A stretch of 64,000 nucleotides of DNA from Blasia pusilla (taxonomy: Eukaryota > Marchantiophyta > Marchantiopsida > Blasiales), in the NCBI GenBank assembly GCA_050084515.1, contig CM114272.1:36828001-36892000 (forward strand). The letters are read 5' to 3'. The notes under the pieces are model-generated. The model saw only the letters and a program-made list of their open reading frames with translations. It had not been told where the DNA came from and searched no databases. A program made the position numbers and the translations under genes. Below are positions 24,614-34,742 of this stretch, piece by piece. Position 1 is the stretch's first letter. Each line of letters opens with the position of its first letter.

Positions 24614-26030
24614 GCTCATATCGACATCTCTAACGCCTAAATCCTTTCTAAACATCTCAAACTTATCTCTAGATAATGCCTTTGTAAAGATATCAGTAAT
24701 TTGCTGATCTCTATCTATATATACAAGATCAATTTCTCCTGCAAGCACTTTCTCTATGATAAAATGACAGTACACCTCAACATGCTTTGTACGAGCATGA
24801 AACACAGGGTTATTAGCAAGCTTGATGCTACTAATATTTTCTGCATATATTACACTAGGTCCTAAGTTACTAACACCAATCTCAACAAGTAATCGATGAA
24901 GCCAGACTGCCTCACATGCTGCATTGGTTGCTCCTCTGTACTCAGCCTCTCTTGAAGATAAAGCAACTGTAGGTTGCTTCTTTGAAGCCCAACTTATAAT
25001 TGCCCTTCCCAAAGTAAATGAATAACCAGATATGGAGTGTCGATCAGACACGCTTCTTGCCCAATCAACATCTGTGAATCCCTGTAATTGAAAACTCGGA
25101 GAAGGTTTAAATTGAAGCCCGAATTGAATAGAGAATTTCACAAACCGCGTAATCCTCCTCATAGCATCAAGGTGAGTTTTTTGAGGTGCTTGCATAAACT
25201 GGCTCACTAGGCCAACACCATAACTCAAATCTGGTCTGGTTATAGTTAGATAGATCAAAATTCCAATCATGTGCATGTACATATTAGAATCTGTAAGCAG
25301 CTCTCCTTCATCCACTCTTAGCTTCACGCTCTGGTCCAACGGTGTAGAGATCGGCTTACAAGCCATCATACCATATTTCGAAAGCATATGAAGAGCATAT
25401 TGTCGTTGTAGTAACCACATGCTCTTTCTAACCTTGATAAACTCAATACCAAGGAAGTACTTGAATTCTCCCAAGTCCTTCATATCAAATTTTGCTTGTA
25501 ACTTAAGCTTGACTTGTTGTACCATTTCTTCAGTACTCCCAATAATCAAGAGATCTTCAACATACAACACAATGAGAGCTGTATGATTTTGTCCTCTCAA
25601 GACATATAACAAGGAGTCAGAATCACATACCCTAAAACCCAACTCTTGTAGGACGTATGTAATATTGCCATACTAAGCTCTTGGAGCTTGTTTGAGCCCG
25701 TATAGAGCTTTCTTCAACCTGCATACGCGAGATAGAAACTTGGGATGCTCCTATCCATGTGGTTGAGTCTTATATACCTCATCGTATAGATCTCCATTCA
25801 AGAAGGCATTCTTGACGTCCATGTGATATAATCTCCAGTTCTTACGTACTACAATTGTAACCACTGTTCTCGTAGTTGCCATCCTTGCAACAGGGCTAAA
25901 TGTTTCCTCATAATCAATACCATATTGTTGTGCATAGCCCTTAGCCACAAATCTCGCGTTTGATTTTGTAAACCCATTTGCAACCAATAGCTTCCTTACC
26001 AAAAGGTATATCAACCAGCTCCCATGTTTG
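24604..26030 (-). pseudogene. Copia reverse transcriptase and RNase H
   Basis: The N-terminal RT block ARFVAKGYAQQYGIDYEETF with HMDVKNAFLNGDL lies at 26014-25751. A long frame at 25642-24590 continues with LIVLYVEDLLI (the RT catalytic box, YVDD in active elements), WLLQRQY, ITRPDLSYGV, and RNase H segments FTDVDWA, ALSSREAEY, YAENISSIKLANN and TKHVEV. Asp to Glu changes in the RT box (YVED) and in RNase H (AEN where DN is usual) hit metal-binding positions, and a stop/frameshift near 25650-25750 splits RT. The gene would copy the element's RNA into DNA; this copy should not be able to. Confidence 0.9.
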
Positions 26031-26702
26031 TTGACGTCTTAATGCAACAAGCTCTTCCTCCATAGCTTTAATCCATTCATCTTTATTCGCAGCTTCTTCA
26101 AAACAACTCGGCTCCTGCTCTTGAAGGGTAGTCATCATATATGCATGATGTGTTGTAAGAAAACCTTCATTTATGAATTTATGAAGTGGATGTGTAACTC
26201 TATTTGATCTACGAAGTTTTTGTTCAGAGGTAGATGCCTCTGACATCTGACTCAAGCTCTGACTAGTGTCAACAGACCGAATATGTACTCTTCCCGTCCA
26301 TGGACTCATAGATTTAACTGATGAATCTAGGACCTCTCCTAATCCTGCACTAGTACTTTGGGAAGTTGAAGACAATATCTTTTGGTTTATAGTCATATTC
26401 TTCCCCTCAACAGACAAGTTTAGAGGTGGAATAGGCTTAGATGGAGCATACCATGACTTTAGCTCATCAAAGATAATATCCCGACTAATAATAAGCTGCC
26501 TAGAGGATGGAATGTAGCACTTATATCCCTTAGTTCCATCAGCATAGCCAATGAAGATACATCTTTCAAACTTGGGGTCTAATTTCTGACGTCTCTCAGA
26601 AAGAACATGAGTATAACAAATACAACCATTCAAAGTCTTTACAGGAAGTAAACCTGAAATCAGGTTTACTTCCTGTAAAGACTTTGAATGGAGTTTTATC
26701 AT
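25941..26702 (-). pseudogene. Copia integrase C-terminal / linker to RT
   Basis: This frame contains GCICYTHVLSERRQKLDPK and RCIFIGYADGTKGYKCY, the conserved stretch after the integrase core in plant copia elements, then a Ser-rich linker and the start of RT (EELVALRRQQTWELVDIP). Its first 25 or so residues are read from the perfect palindrome at 26626-26691, so the proper protein junction with the upstream integrase frame (26796 downward, ending at KPDFRF) is broken there. Confidence 0.8.
26626..26691. repeat. Perfect 32-bp inverted repeat in copia integrase
   Basis: Arm 26626-26657 and arm 26660-26691 are exact complements, with a 2-base spacer AA. In the minus orientation both arms code for the same stretch before GCICYTHV, so one arm is an inverted duplication that disrupts the reading frame. 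Probably a fold-back or template-switch event. Confidence 0.9.
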
Positions 26703-26719
26703 GAACTGATGCTGTTGAA

Positions 26720-27141
26720 GTTCGGTTGATTAAGAAGACAGCACATGCTATAGCCTCTGCCCAATATACCTTAGGCATCTTCTTCTCATTCAGCATAACT
26801 CATGTCGCTTCAACAATATGTCGATTCTTCCTCTCAACCATTCCATTTTTTTGTGGAGTGTAACGGCAAGTCACTTGACGTTGGATGCCATTCTCACGTA
26901 AATAGTCATCAAACTCTATTGAAAGATACTCTCCTCCTCCATCACAATGCAATTTCAGAATGTGTTGTCCAGTCTGCTTCTCTACTAGAATTTTGAATAT
27001 TTGGAACATTGAGAATACCTCTGACTTGGCTTTCAGAAAGTATATCCATATATACCTAGAGAAGTCATCAATAAATGAAACAAAATACTGGCAACCACTA
27101 AGGTTATGATGTGATGGTGTCCACACATCACTGTGGATCAA
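26720..27141 (-). pseudogene. Copia integrase catalytic core
   Basis: The core carries MIHSDVWTPS (first Asp), FVSFIDDFSRYIWIYFLK, LHCDGGGEYLS (second Asp) and NGMVERKNRHIVEAT (Glu), so all three catalytic acids remain. The frame continues after a stop at 26796 with AEAIACAVFLINRTST and KTPFKVFTG. The integrase would insert the element's DNA into the genome. It is broken from its N-terminal zinc-binding part by a stop near 27145. Confidence 0.85.
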
Positions 27142-27168
27142 CTCTAATATCTTGGATGCTCTTTTACC

Positions 27169-27864
27169 TTATTTTGGAAAAGAAAATCTAGCTTGTTTTC
27201 CAAATTGGCAAGTTGGACATACCTCTAACGTAGCAAGACTCGCTAATTTAGGGAGTCCTATTACTATATTAGATGATGAAAGACTCTGTAATCTTTGAAG
27301 ATTCATATGTCCAATTATTTTATGCCACACATTTAGATCTGTGACTTGTTGGCCGATTTGACCATACATTACTATTTGAATCTCTAGCATAGAAACATCT
27401 AATTTGAACATTCTGCTAGATCTAGTTCCTTTGGCTATCGTGGTCTCGTCATCCATTGTTTCAATTAAATAACCATTTGCGTTAAACTTCACTTCATAAC
27501 CATGTTCTACAATCTGTCCTACAGAGATCAGATTTCTTACAATGGTAGGAACATAGAGAACATTTCCAAGAGCACAAAGACCATCTGATGTTATTGGAAC
27601 TTTATCGGTATGCGTGATATGATGTTGAGTGTCATCTCCTGTGAGCACAATTGTAGAATCTTTCACCGGCTCCAAACTATTGAACCATTTAGCTTGTGAG
27701 GTCATGTGATTTGATGCATCAGAGTCAATGTACCAATCTGTTGTCGAGTCTTTCTTGACTATTGCTCCCATATGATGAGTCGTGACCAAGAGATACTCCG
27801 TTTGTGAATGTTTTTGTTCTTGGTTCTGCTCTTGGTGTTGTTGCTCCACAGAGTTTTGTTGCAA
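27169..27864 (-). pseudogene. Copia protease and integrase zinc-binding domain
   Basis: The protease site reads WYIDSDASNHMT; active copia elements have DSG at this position, so the Gly is Asp here. Residues near the C-terminus, WHKIIGHMN and CPTCQFGK, give the His-His-Cys-Cys pattern of the integrase N-terminal domain. The 231-codon frame is open but ends before the integrase core. Confidence 0.85.
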
Positions 27865-27879
27865 TAAGGCTCATGTTCT

Positions 27880-28720
27880 CATATCTGCCTTCTTTTTGAA
27901 ACAAAACTTTGCATAGTGACCCTTTATCCAACAGTATTGCAAGATCGAGGGACCCTCTCCTCTCGACCTCGACCCCAACGGGTTCCACCATCACCACATT
28001 GTGATTGTGTCTGGTTCTCGTTCATAGTTGATTGAGTGACATTATATTGAGTGCCTCTTCTTCCATATGGTTGATATCCACCACGACCACGGAAGTTTCT
28101 GCCACGACCCCTGCCTGTGTTTGATCCATAACCTGCAAATAGCGCACTCTCTTGCAGACTAGACGAGCTACCGCCGCCTACTAGGCGCATCTCTTCACTG
28201 ATCAACAGAGGAACTAGCTCTTGAAAGGTTGGATTCTTCTCTCTCACAGAGATAGAGATCTCAAAGGACTTGTAATCCTTTGGAAGGCCTTGAAGAGTGA
28301 ATAAAATCAGATTATCATCTTCTACTGTCACTCGAATGCTATTCAACTGATCAACAATATGTCTGATACTCAAAATATAATCATTGATGCTCTACGATAC
28401 TTTCCTCACTTTCTGGCCTTTGTAGATGTCTGGGACAGCTTTTCCAATGCATCGCAGGCCTCCTTTGAAGTATCAACATCTTGGATGTGACCTATAATTG
28501 GTGAACTGATCGTTATTGAAATGTAGTGGATTACTTGCCTTGCGCGTTTGTTCCAAGCGCGAACATTTAAGTTTGTTGAGTCACCTTTTGGCTTGGCCTC
28601 ATCACATGTGACAAACTTCCATAGTTCTTGACCCATGAGAAATTATTTCATGCGAAACTTCAAGACATTGTAATTTTGCTTGTCTAACTTCTCGTCTGTG
28701 ATTGCTGTTGATGAACTCCA
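27880..28720 (-). pseudogene. Copia gag
   Basis: Frames at 28636-28406 (MGQELWKFVTCDEAKP, DALEKLSQTS) and 28373-27924 (LNSIRVTVEDDNLILFTLQG, LPKDYKSFEISI) follow the plant copia gag (UBN2-like) pattern, followed by a Gly/Arg-rich tail and a zinc-knuckle remnant near 27910 (QYCWIKGHYAKFC, with the first Cys lost by a frameshift). An in-frame stop sits just before MGQEL, so the true start near 28720 is cut off. Gag would form the virus-like particle. Confidence 0.8.
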
Positions 28721-29202
28721 TGATAAGCGATTTCAGTCACAAAAACATAAATTTAGGCTTTCTATTGCTCCAATTGAAGCATAGATCACTCCTACATAGA
28801 AATCGACCTGAAATTTGCCAAAATTGATCGACTGTATGAAAGAACTAGTCGAAATTGGCATGTAGAGAGCAAACTACACAACTTTTCTTCACTAATTGTA
28901 CCTTCCTACATTAAAATTGCTACTGCAAGAGCTCAGAGTGTCAGAATTGAGAAATTGTGGGTGCGTTGGAAAGCTCTCGACAAGCTCTACAAGATGATGA
29001 GAACCAGCTTTTGATTGTGTTCTAGCCAAAGCAGACCCAGACGGCTGAATCGACCGGAAAAGCCCTAAAAAATGACTCTAAAGTTTTATCACCGTCAAAG
29101 CTCCATCTGAAATCTGCACCCACTGAGCTCTGAATAAAATTTCCTTCTCTTGCCTCTCTTCTCTCTCCAAACACCAAGAATTTCAAGTGATGTTCTCCTC
29201 TC
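28721..29202 (-). other. Copia 5' untranslated leader
   Basis: Sequence between primer-binding site and gag. It contains a short spurious frame (29267-29022) and no domain. Confidence 0.6.
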
Positions 29203-29214
29203 GCTTTGATACCA
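29203..29214 (-). other. Copia primer-binding site
   Basis: In element orientation TGGTATCAAAGC directly follows the 5' LTR. It matches the usual plant initiator-Met tRNA primer site (TGGTATCAGAGC) at 11 of 12 positions. Confidence 0.9.
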
Positions 29215-29526
29215 TGTGGAAAACTGCTAAGCAAGCATAATTGGTGGAAAACGGCTCTCACACACACACACCACCATGGAGAACGAAATTTTCAATGAGA
29301 GAATGAGTGAAGGCTGGTCTTGTTCTCAATTATATAGGATATGTACAAGCAATCCTAACCCTACCCTTAACCACAGTCTCGAGTTAGACTAACTATGATT
29401 AACTAACCATAGTTAAGATAATCGTGCTTAACTGACTAACCAAGATTAAGCTTCCTTACTTCGTGTGAGTACCAAATGTAGCAGTTCAGGTGTCTCATGA
29501 GCTTAACTGTAGCTCAATCTTCAATA
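29215..29526 (-). repeat. Copia 5' LTR
   Basis: Partner of 24291-24602. It would hold the promoter; no clear TATA box was assigned. Confidence 0.95.
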
Positions 29527-31346
29527 TCATATACCATACACCTCACTACAAACTTAGTCTATTGAACCTTAGTATGCATTCCACACCATCAATACTAAAC
29601 CTCGAGGACGCTTTACTCCTCATGGGCATGTCTTACTACATATGTTTGTTGGTAAGGATGAGGCCAAGATTACATATCGATTATAGATATATCCTTGTAT
29701 GGGAAAAATATGCCTAACGGCTAACGGATCCCCCGGTACGGACCTAAGATGCAAGAATGGATGCGGAATCAGATTAAGGGAGGTCGGCAAGGATCGGTCC
29801 ACACATGGTCCGCCTAAGCCTTCATCAGCCTGCACAAGGTTCGCAAGGCAAGCTCAAGGCCTACATAGGGCCCGTGGCTAGCCCAACTTGTATTGTGGGC
29901 CTAATGCAAGCCCAGTCATGGGTCGTGACTCGCCCACGTGGGCTACAAAATGGGTGGCATGAATGGGCAACGGTTTGCTAGACTGGGTGTGGGCTGGCCG
30001 AGCTTAGGTGTACGTTGCGGGCCGTGGGTACCCGAGCTCACATAGACATGTATGCAAATCCCAATGATAGACATAAGTTTTCCGACATTGACAAGTCTGC
30101 GGATACGGACTCTATCCATTTGTAACCTTGGGCGAGGCATCGCCCGTACCCTACCACCCCCCCCGTACCCGTAAAATCTGTGTCCCCTTCTACTTGAACC
30201 TACTGGCTCTTTGTAGGATCCAACTCCACTCCTTAGCACTCATTGTGCTCACTATAATGCTTGTATGTAGTTATTCCAAAACCTCCATGTGGTCATGGAA
30301 ATCATGACTTCCCGTCGTCTCCTCATTGGCCTCCAGATTTAGAGACTCATCATCCAACCTCATCACGGGAGTCACAAAGTGTTGTTGACATAACATAGTC
30401 AACCAACAAAGAAAGGCAAAAATGTGCCAACCGAGAACCATCTCCTAATCACTTTGTGTGTGCCATCGAGCTCCTGTGTCATCTCTTTGACTCGTGCATG
30501 GGTTGCAATTCAACCTATCTACATCTTGATTTAGCCAACCTGGCTTGTGAACCATCTCAAACTTGTAATCATGTAATAATAGAGCCCACCTAGCAAGCTT
30601 CCCCGTAAGCATGTTGGACTTCATCAACCACCTCAACATCTGATGATCATTGATAAGTCTAAAAGGGTTTTCGAATAGATAGCACCTAAAGTATGCCATG
30701 GCGTTCTTTGCAGCCAATCACTCTCCCTCATAGGAGTTGTACTTTGCCTCTATAATGTTATTCATGATCAATGGGCTTGGAGAAACCTCATCATTTCTCT
30801 AAGTCAACACCACTCCCAAACCCTATATGCTCCAATCCGTATCTTACCAGAATGGAAGACCCCTAATTAGTCTCTGTAACATTGGTGAGGACATCAACAT
30901 GTCCTTAAGCTCTTGAAATACTCGCTCTTGATTATCTTCCCAATGCCAAACCAAATAAGGTGTTGTTAGCAAGATCATTGACTTCCCGATCGCACTAAAA
31001 CCCTTGACATAGCATCCGTAGAAGTTCACCAGACCCAAAAATGCTCAAACTAGACTCACATCGGTAGGGCGTGAATCTACGCAATAGTCTCTACCTTCTC
31101 ATGCTAAACACCTAACCTACCTAGATATATGGTGTGTCCAATGAACTCCATATGCTCCTAGAAGAACTTGCAATTTCTTGGATGTAACTTCAGTCCATGT
31201 AACTACAATTGCCAAAACACCTCCTCCAAGTGTCGCTCATGCTCCTCAACCGTGAAACTAAATATAAGAATATCATCCATATAACATCGTAAAAAATCCA
31301 AGCCAACCACAATCCTATCGATGACTCTAGAACTTTGTAGGGTGTT
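29527..31346 (-). pseudogene. Gypsy copy B: RT C-terminal half, RNase H, integrase N-terminus
   Basis: RT resumes at about 31346 (VLESS...) with the catalytic box CYMDDI (31269-31289), and continues into the thumb region (MGLVNFYGCYVKGFSAI, 31038-30844). RNase H follows (AYFRCYLFENPFRLINDH, GKLARWALLLHDYKF, LNQDVDRLN; 30717-30445), with the catalytic TDH changed to NDH. The integrase zinc-binding end lies at about 30440-29527, split by the TIR element and then by the copia insertion. Numerous stops are present. The other half of RT lies on the opposite strand (31471-32244). Confidence 0.75.
29665..30130. mobile_element. Small TIR element (hAT-like), inserted in gypsy copy B
   Basis: The left end CAAGATTACATATCGAT and the right end ATCCATTTGTAACCTTG are imperfect inverted repeats. 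The flanks GATGAGGC (29657-29664) and GGCGAGGC (30131-30138) match at 6 of 8 bases. Gypsy integrase sequence runs up to the left flank and resumes at the right flank at the corresponding position of copy D (near 36300), so it is an insertion. The body is GC-rich with GGCCCGTGGCTAGCCC-like words shared with three other copies. Confidence 0.7.
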
Positions 31347-31470
31347 GTGCATATACACATTGCTACACAACATACATCGCTGTCACCGAACACACATGCA
31401 AACACGCACGATCCCATGCTAACTCATGGCATCCAAACAACAAGACAAGAAGTACCAAAATATCTCCAAT
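31343..31470 (+). repeat. Gypsy LTR end module (128 bp), displaced copy
   Basis: TGTTGTGCATATACAC through ATATCTCCAAT matches the terminal 128 bp of the D-type LTR (34099-34225 and 34743-34870). It lies between the two halves of copy B RT, which point in opposite directions. Its CpG sites are mostly TG/CA. Confidence 0.75.
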
Positions 31471-32244
31471 AGACCCGAGGAGATTAACACACCAGGGAGA
31501 CACCCTTGGACTTCTTAGGATGTTTTGCAGGTATGCCAAGAGATGATAGGCACATCATCGAGTATGGTCCCGAGTGCTACACGTGGAGATGAGAGTTCTA
31601 TTTTCCGAGACGGGGTTGTACCATAGGAACCACCGACACCTGCGCCAGAGAGTCCTATTGTAGTCACGATGGAGACTTGGGAGCCAGATATGGGCCCTAA
31701 GTTGACAGGAGGAGAGCGGCGCCGAATACACCAGTTCCTTAGGAGTTATAGGAGCTATTTTGCATTTAGTATGCATGATTTGGGTATGCTGAAGGGTCCA
31801 GGGATCCGCATTGAGTTGTCGAGTGACACGCCGATCTTCCGACGACCCTACAGGTACAGTGACATAGAGAGGGCTCTCATTCAGAGTAGGAGCCACGACT
31901 TGGTTGGAGCAGGACTAGTGGAGATGTTCCATGGAGAGTATGCATTTACCATTGTTATGCCCGCCAAGAAGGATGTGCATGGCAACTAGACGGATAGGCA
32001 AATGTGTGGAGATTACCGACCTATCAATCGGCAGACAAAGTCTGATAGGTATGCCATGCCCACCCTTGAGGAGATCTTTGATGCAATTGGGCATGCAAAG
32101 GTGTTGATTTCATTGGATTTGCAAGCCGGATACCATCAGTTGCCTATCAGATTGGAGGACAGGCAAAAGATGACATTTTGGGGCATCGATCCTCACGAGA
32201 AGGATTGTTTGTAACAGTGGCGGTTCTTACCATTAGGTTTAAAG
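31471..32244 (+). pseudogene. Gypsy RT N-terminal half, inverted relative to copy B
   Basis: Plus-strand frames 31669-31989 and 32002-32214 carry the start of a Ty3-type RT: VVTMETWEPDMGPKLTG, GPGIRIELSSDTPIFRRPYR, FTIVMPAKKDVHGN, a stop, then CGDYRPINRQT, MPTLEEIFDAIG, VLISLDLQAGYHQLPI and FWGIDPHEKDCL. It ends within the next conserved block (RFLPLGLK) at 32244. The missing continuation of that block begins at 31346 on the minus strand with no base missing between them, which points to an inversion. The N-terminal fingers and palm sequence is otherwise one of the best preserved in the window, with a single stop. Confidence 0.85.
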
Positions 32245-32477
32245 GTTCTACCCCGGTCGTCCATCTCGTACGCCCAACTAGTAGGACCACTCAATGTGTA
32301 CGGTGGATCACTAACACACTCCTCTATATACTCCCCCTCGTCTAAAGATGACACAAAAGGAGATTGAGGTGGTCTCTCACGTGGAGATCCTCGAAACCTC
32401 GCACCACTTCGCGTAAACCCTTTTGAGCTACTCTCAGGTCCACTACCTCGCCTCTCAAAATCTCGAAAGGACGCCAT
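32245..32477 (-). pseudogene. Gypsy copy B gag N-terminus
   Basis: The frame starts MASFRDFERRGSG at 32477, continues with FTRSGARFRGSPRERPP and LSGPTSWAYEMDDRGR, and is cut at the inversion breakpoint. It is the only copy in the window that keeps the gag start ATG: copies D and E have ACA and ACG at the same place. Gag would build the particle. Confidence 0.7.
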
Positions 32478-33558
32478 GATGGCCCTCGTGCCCCTCTCAC
32501 ACGATCACTCTCAATCTCACGAGTTATCCCTCAATCACTCAAACTAAACATGCGGCACTGAATCTACACTCTCTCACTAAGACGTGTGTTGTGCGGCAAC
32601 AAGCAGCGTGGTGCGGCAAATCACTGATCTATCATCTCATCAAAAAATCATCCTCAACTCAAGACATCCCACACATGTCTATGTCCCCTAAACCCATACA
32701 TCATCGATGCTCCTAGCATCAACATGAAACCCAATATCCCAAATAACTTCCCAATATTCGGAAATCCCTCACACGTGCAGGGTGAGAGACCAGAATGCGT
32801 AACCTGACAATAATCTTCATGTCGCTCCTTGATAATTGCAAACATCGACCCCAACTCGGTCGTGAAGACAAATCCTCCAATCAGCAAGTCGTACTCCTCT
32901 CGTATTGACGCTGCTCAAAACCTCCTCGATGTGTGGTGCAGGTCCAGTGGTCCGATGCGGTACTGCCGGCATGGAACGGCTACAAACGGCACGGCACTCG
33001 GCGGCATACCCTCCTCAATCAGAAATTCGCATGCTCTGCTCCTTAGTGAAGGAGGGGCTCCGTGATCGAGATGGTGCGGTGCGGCCACATGCGGCACGAC
33101 ACGGCAATCGGCGGTGCGTTGCAGATACGTGCGTCACGACAGAGTACTCGATCATCATCAAGGGGCTACGAATCCCAACATAGCAACATGAAATGAAAAC
33201 TCAAACACCATAATCCGAGGTCACTTGCCATCACTTGTTGATAACAAAACTTTGATGAGGGTGGCGGCCAAACCAAAGTACGTGGTGGCGGCGGAAGTCA
33301 GAGAATCAACGGTGGTCGTGGAAGACCCTCTACTCTGTAATGGCGGCAATGGCAACCAAAGGGAGGACAATGCTTGAATGCCGCTCTGATTAGGACTAGG
33401 AAACGATAACAGTCGACGATGGAGCATTAACGGTGACGATTGACTGCTGATGGTGACGATTGACCGTCGACGGTGACGGTTGACCGTGGATGATGACGGT
33501 TGACCGTTGACGGGGGACCGTTGATGGTGACGATTAGGATAGATTGGTGAGATCTATT
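32478..33558 (-). other. Gypsy copy B 5' leader with minisatellite
   Basis: Non-coding region matching the leaders of copy D (42320-43365) and copy E (47640-48633). It includes CpG-rich CGGTGCGGCACG-type words and, at 33405-33536, a decayed array of (GTGACGGTTGACCGTTGACG)-like units containing several TTGACC/T words. At 33537 it passes into GGATAGATTGGTGAGATCTA, which is the start of the LTR in the opposite (plus) orientation. Confidence 0.6.
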
Positions 33559-33708
33559 ACGTCACTCAAGGAGTGACGGAGGCTCAGGCTATCCAATCAT
33601 GGTATGCGACGTTGGACCGGACCATGCGGACACGGGTGCGGGAGGGGGTGCTTCTTATCAGCACCTCCCCTACTTTGAGAGATGTTTCTAGGACCGAATC
33701 CAATATAG
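33559..33708 (+). pseudogene. Gypsy gag fragment in plus orientation
   Basis: The plus strand reads GVTEAQAIQSWYATLD, RTRVREGVLLISTSPTLRDV, matching the gag of copies D (41338-41619) and E (46565-46816) but on the other strand. It joins the copy B leader on its left to the methyltransferase fragment on its right, a chimeric junction near 33700. Confidence 0.8.
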
Positions 33709-34098
33709 AATCCACCAACAAATCGGAGGGAAGCTCCACTCTCGCATAAGCCCTCTACAATACCTCATGTGGTACCAAGTTGGTCCACCAAAGATGCGGG
33801 CGAGGTGCTCGTGAACCCACACTCGCTCCATCTGACAACATTGCCGGGCCGATCCATGCGCGCACCTGATGTGCACTCGTCACCACGCGGGACCTCAAAT
33901 CGCCCAAAATTGGCACATTCTCCCAAATGTATGGTGAAGAACGAGACTGATGCTCATGTAAATGTCGATTCGCATCATCTCCCAAAACAACCTGGACCGA
34001 GTGTCAGCTAACCCGCTATCTTGTCCAACACTCGATTGGCCCTCACACGGCCAACCAGCAATGACCAAGTCTATGGTCCCTACTTGCTCCAAGTCCTG
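33709..34098 (-). pseudogene. DNA methyltransferase C-terminal half of gypsy copy E
   Basis: Begins at the border of copy D with QDLEQVGTIDLVIAGWPCEG: the motif IV Pro-Cys is intact, with the catalytic Cys codon at 34045-34047. It continues with GLADTRSRLFWEMMRI (motif V-like) and, after a frameshift, IWENVPILGDLRSR (motif VI, ENV at 33914-33922) and RPHLWWTNLVPHEVL. It then breaks at 33709, so the motif IX/X block is lost. Its N-terminal half, with motif I, lies at 44467-45044 beyond copy D. Together these show that copy D landed inside this methyltransferase gene. Confidence 0.85.
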
Positions 34099-34740
34099 TG
34101 TCGTGCGCATACACATCGTTACACAACATACATCGGTGTCACCGAACACACACACAAACACGCATGATCCCATGCTAACTCATGACATCCAAACAACGAG
34201 ACAAGAAAAACCAAAATATCTCCAATAAAGTAAGATCCAATCTCTCTCTCCACCATCTCACACCCTAGCTCTCAAAGGTGTGCACTCTCTCTCATGTCAA
34301 ACCAAACCCACTCTCCTAATGAGAGGCTTGGGTCACACTCACAAGGCAAGGTACCATAGCTCCGCCGCCTCATGCCAAGAGGTTCAACAAAAAGAGAATG
34401 AGCTCTCAAGCTCTCTCTCCTTGAGGTATACCCCTCTCCTCTCCCAAGCTCTCTCCATGGTAACCTATTCTCCCAAGTCACCTCCTTGGCTCTTGACCTG
34501 ATGTAGGAGGTCAAGGGCCACTTACCAAAAATAGTAAGTTGATCATATACTCAAAAATAGTACTTACCTAAAATAGTAAGTTCGTCAATATGGCTCCAAA
34601 TGAGCCGAAACGAAGGGGAAACCTGCTATCTCAGGTTTCCAAGGGCCTCAGCAGGTCACCCTCGACCTACTGGGCGTGTCCTCCACTACTCATGAAGGCG
34701 CTCTATTAGATCCCATCAATCTATCCTAAAAGACGTGACA
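34099..34740 (-). repeat. Copy D 3' LTR (642 bp)
   Basis: It is composed of a 515-bp block (34226-34740) shared with the 5' end at 43953-44466 and a 128-bp terminal block (34099-34226) shared with 34743-34870 and 31343-31470. An internal inverted repeat GGAAACCTG-CTATCT-CAGGTTTCC lies at 34617-34640. The 80-codon frame inside the LTR is identical at both ends only because the LTRs are; it is not a gene. Confidence 0.85.
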
Positions 34741-34742
34741 GC

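Larger units (their letters stand above)
24291..29526 (-). mobile_element. Complete Ty1/copia LTR retrotransposon (inactive)
   Basis: Two 312-bp LTRs (24291-24602 and 29215-29526) flank an internal region transcribed on the minus strand. A perfect 5-bp target duplication TCATA sits outside (24286-24290; 29527-29531). In element orientation the LTR begins TATTGAAG and ends TTCCACA, a TA...CA variant of the usual TG...CA. A polypurine tract TGAGGGGGAG abuts the 3' LTR and an initiator-Met tRNA primer site abuts the 5' LTR. Gene order gag, protease, integrase, RT, RNase H is that of copia. I count about 17 differences between the LTRs (about 5%), mostly transitions, so it is moderately old. It is inserted in the integrase gene of gypsy copy B. 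Confidence 0.95.
23191..33558 (-). mobile_element. Ty3/gypsy retrotransposon copy B, nested and internally inverted
   Basis: Minus-strand remnants occur in element order from high to low coordinates: leader and gag start (33536-32245), RT (32244-31471, now on the plus strand, then 31346 downward), RNase H (30717-30445), and integrase and PHD (24285-23215). Two younger insertions split it: a complete copia element (24291-29526) and a small TIR element (29665-30130). In both cases the gypsy sequence resumes at the matching position, judged against copy D. Most of gag, all of protease and all of the methyltransferase are missing between gag and RT. Both coordinates are approximate because neither LTR is clear. 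Confidence 0.75.

Noticed and set aside
29022-29267. 81-codon frame in the copia leader/LTR
   Set aside because: Spans the primer-binding site and LTR edge; cannot be a real gene.
34272-34514. 80-codon frame repeated exactly at 43999-44241
   Set aside because: Lies wholly inside the duplicated LTR; the identity reflects LTR identity, and there is no domain or coding signature.
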